NCBI GenBank assembly: GCA_947626615.1
Contig: CANQSW010000053.1
Location: forward strand, 1-9,076
Reading direction: 5' to 3'
DNA length: 9,076 bases
DNA from: an uncultured Peptococcaceae bacterium
GTDB taxonomy: Bacteria; Bacillota; Dehalobacteriia; UBA4068; UBA4997
The notes beneath the pieces were generated by a model. It did no database searches. It was not told where the DNA came from and worked only from the letters and a program-made list of their open reading frames with translations. Shown in pieces: positions 7,563 through 9,076 of this stretch. The translations under genes and the position numbers were made by a program. Within the stretch, counting starts at the first letter, position 1. Every line of letters starts with the position of its first letter.

Positions 7563-8412
7563 GTTGAGCCAAAATCACGAGGTATTTATCGGCTGCGAGG
7601 CGGATTTTGACGCGGCCAAGATAGTGCTGTTCGGCGCGCCGTATGACAGCACCACTTCTTACCGGCCGGGGGCGCGCTTCGGCTGCCGGGCTATCCGGGC
7701 GGAATCCTTCGGGCTGGAGACTTACAGCCCCTATCAGGATAAAGACCTGGGCGAGCTGGCCGTCTGCGATTCCGGCGATATCGAGCTGCCGTTTGGCGAC
7801 AGCGCGGCGGCCCTAAAGCTGATCGAGGAGCGCGCGGGGCTGATTCTGGACGCGGGCAAAACGCCCTTTATGCTGGGCGGCGAACATCTGGTGACGCTGG
7901 GCGCCGCTCGGGCCGCTCTGGCCAGATACCCTGACCTGCGCATTATCCATTTCGACGCGCACACCGATTTAAGAGACGACTACCTCGGCGTTAAGCTATC
8001 CCACGCCTGCGTGATACGCCGCTGCTGGGAGCTTCTGGGCGACGGCAGAATTTGGCAGTTCGGCATACGCTCCGGCGACCGGCCGGAATTTGCCTGGGCG
8101 GCGGCCGGGCACACCAGCCTGCACCGCTTCGATTTTGCCGGGCTGGCGCAGGCGCTTAAAGAGATCGGCCAAAGCCCGGTATATTTCACGCTGGATTTGG
8201 ACGTGCTCGACCCGTCTATCTTCCCCGGCACCGGTACGCCGGAGGCCGGCGGCGTGAGCTTCCGCGAGCTTTTGCAGGCGGCGCTGCAGGTGTTAGATTC
8301 CGCCAACGTAGTGGCGCTCGATTTGACCGAGCTTGCCCCGAATCTGGACGCAAGCGGCGCATCGACCGCCGTAGCCGGCAAATTGGCGCGCGAGCTGCTG
8401 CTGGCGCTATAA
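7552..8412 (+). CDS. speB: Agmatinase-family ureohydrolase (SpeB)
   Basis: Ureohydrolases of this family remove urea from guanidino compounds with two Mn ions; SpeB turns agmatine into putrescine. Metal-ligand motifs are all present: H112 in GGEH, D135/H137/D139 in DAHTD, and D215/D217 in LDLDVLDP. SHACVIRR (after the DAHTD motif) and the PGTGTPEAGG segment are also typical of agmatinases. The 286-residue length fits. The reading frame is open far upstream inside speE, but the ATG at 7552 follows GGAGG at 7538-7542 and encodes the normal family N terminus, so it is the chosen start. The start overlaps the speE end by 11 nt, which indicates tight translational coupling. It could act on agmatine or, as in Thermus-type pathways, on N1-aminopropylagmatine; sequence motifs do not decide. 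Confidence 0.92.
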   Translation: MSNRLSQNHEVFIGCEADFDAAKIVLFGAPYDSTTSYRPGARFGCRAIRAESFGLETYSPYQDKDLGELAVCDSGDIELPFGDSAAALKLIEERAGLILDAGKTPFMLGGEHLVTLGAARAALARYPDLRIIHFDAHTDLRDDYLGVKLSHACVIRRCWELLGDGRIWQFGIRSGDRPEFAWAAAGHTSLHRFDFAGLAQALKEIGQSPVYFTLDLDVLDPSIFPGTGTPEAGGVSFRELLQAALQVLDSANVVALDLTELAPNLDASGASTAVAGKLARELLLAL

Positions 8413-8445
8413 AGTATAAAATCCCAAATATCGGAGGTCTTTTTC

Positions 8446-9076
8446 ATGGGCAAAGCAATGATCATCGGCTGCGGCGGCGTGGCGCAGGTGGCCATACAAA
8501 AATGCTGCCAGAACAGCGAAGTTTTTTCGGAGCTCTGCATAGCCAGCCGCACCAAGGCCAAATGCGACGCCATGCGGGATAAGCTGCAGGGCAAATGCGG
8601 CACCAAAATCACCACGGCGGAGATCGACGCGAGCGACGTGCCGGCCCTCGCCCGCCTGATCGAGCGGGAAAAGCCGGGCGTGGTGCTGAATCTGGCGCTG
8701 CCGTATCAAGACCTGACGATAATGGAGGCGTGCCTGGCGGCGGGCGTGCCCTACGTCGACACCGCCAACTACGAGCCGGAGGATACCGCCAAATTTGAAT
8801 ATAAATGGCAATGGGCTTACCGCGAGCGTTTTGAGCAGGCCGGGCTGACGGCCCTGCTGGGCAGCGGCTTCGACCCCGGCGTGACCGGCGTTTTCTCCGC
8901 CTACGCGCTGAAGCATTACTTCGACGAGATCAACTACATCGACATTCTGGACTGCAACGCGGGCGACCACGGTTATCCGTTCGCCACCAATTTTAACCCG
9001 GAGATCAACATTCGCGAGGTCTCGGCCAACGGCAGCTATTGGGAAAACGGCGGCTGGGTGGAGACCGAGCCCATGG
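8446..9076 (+). CDS. Carboxyspermidine / carboxynorspermidine dehydrogenase (saccharopine dehydrogenase family), N-terminal part
   Basis: The 210 codons seen are an NAD(P)H-binding Rossmann protein starting with IIGCGGVA (6-13) and ASRT (33-36), the arginine of which suggests NADPH preference. Later stretches include NLALPYQDLTIMEACL, YVDTANYEPED, KFEYKWQWAY, GSGFDPGVTGVF and DCNAGDHGYPFATNFNPEINIREV. These are characteristic of carboxynorspermidine synthase proteins (about 400 residues), which reductively condense aspartate semialdehyde with putrescine or diaminopropane. The product is decarboxylated by NspC, whose gene is expected just downstream, outside the window. The ATG follows GGAGG at 8433-8437 with 8-nt spacing, 33 nt after speB, so it is probably in the same operon. 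True saccharopine dehydrogenase (lysine metabolism) is the main alternative but fits the motifs and context less well. Confidence 0.9.
   Translation, partial: MGKAMIIGCGGVAQVAIQKCCQNSEVFSELCIASRTKAKCDAMRDKLQGKCGTKITTAEIDASDVPALARLIEREKPGVVLNLALPYQDLTIMEACLAAGVPYVDTANYEPEDTAKFEYKWQWAYRERFEQAGLTALLGSGFDPGVTGVFSAYALKHYFDEINYIDILDCNAGDHGYPFATNFNPEINIREVSANGSYWENGGWVETEPM

Overview
The window is GC-rich chromosomal DNA from a Bacillota-like bacterium, most plausibly Negativicutes or a related clostridial lineage. This rests on the order rpmB / Asp23-family gene / fakA / recG, a classic Firmicute neighbourhood, with rpmB divergent from the other three. Strong GGAGG ribosome binding sites, sigma-A-type promoters and a short four-cysteine L28 fit the same picture. 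The species cannot be named from this sequence. No tRNA, rRNA, CRISPR array, insertion sequence or phage gene was seen.

Left arm (1-3473, minus strand): a three-gene operon reads leftward from a sigma-A-like promoter at 3445-3473. It holds a small Asp23/Gls24 (YloU-like) protein, FakA (fatty acid kinase ATP-binding subunit, TTG start, zinc-site residues present) and the N-terminal 412 codons of RecG helicase, cut off by the window edge. The sdaAB-sdaAA pair that lies between yloV and recG in Bacillus subtilis is absent.

Centre (3474-4204): a divergent promoter drives rpmB (L28), which ends at a clear intrinsic terminator. Next come an unrecognised 71-residue protein gene and an 11/12-bp dyad just ahead of the next promoter.

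Right arm (4205-9076, plus strand): a polyamine operon. A near-consensus promoter is followed by about 75 nt of foldable leader and a complete intrinsic terminator, all before the first gene. This suggests premature termination control by a riboswitch or attenuator, or a separate small RNA. The genes are speD (AdoMet decarboxylase), a PLP-dependent Orn/Lys/Arg-family decarboxylase (probably arginine decarboxylase), speE (aminopropyltransferase), speB (agmatinase family) and the start of a carboxyspermidine/carboxynorspermidine dehydrogenase gene (saccharopine dehydrogenase family). The likely flow is arginine to agmatine to putrescine to spermidine, or arginine to agmatine to aminopropylagmatine to spermidine, using decarboxylated AdoMet from SpeD. 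The last gene belongs to a different, aspartate-semialdehyde-based spermidine route, so two normally alternative routes appear to sit in one operon. The decarboxylase has no ATG, GTG or TTG at its expected start; an ACG sits exactly where the start should be.
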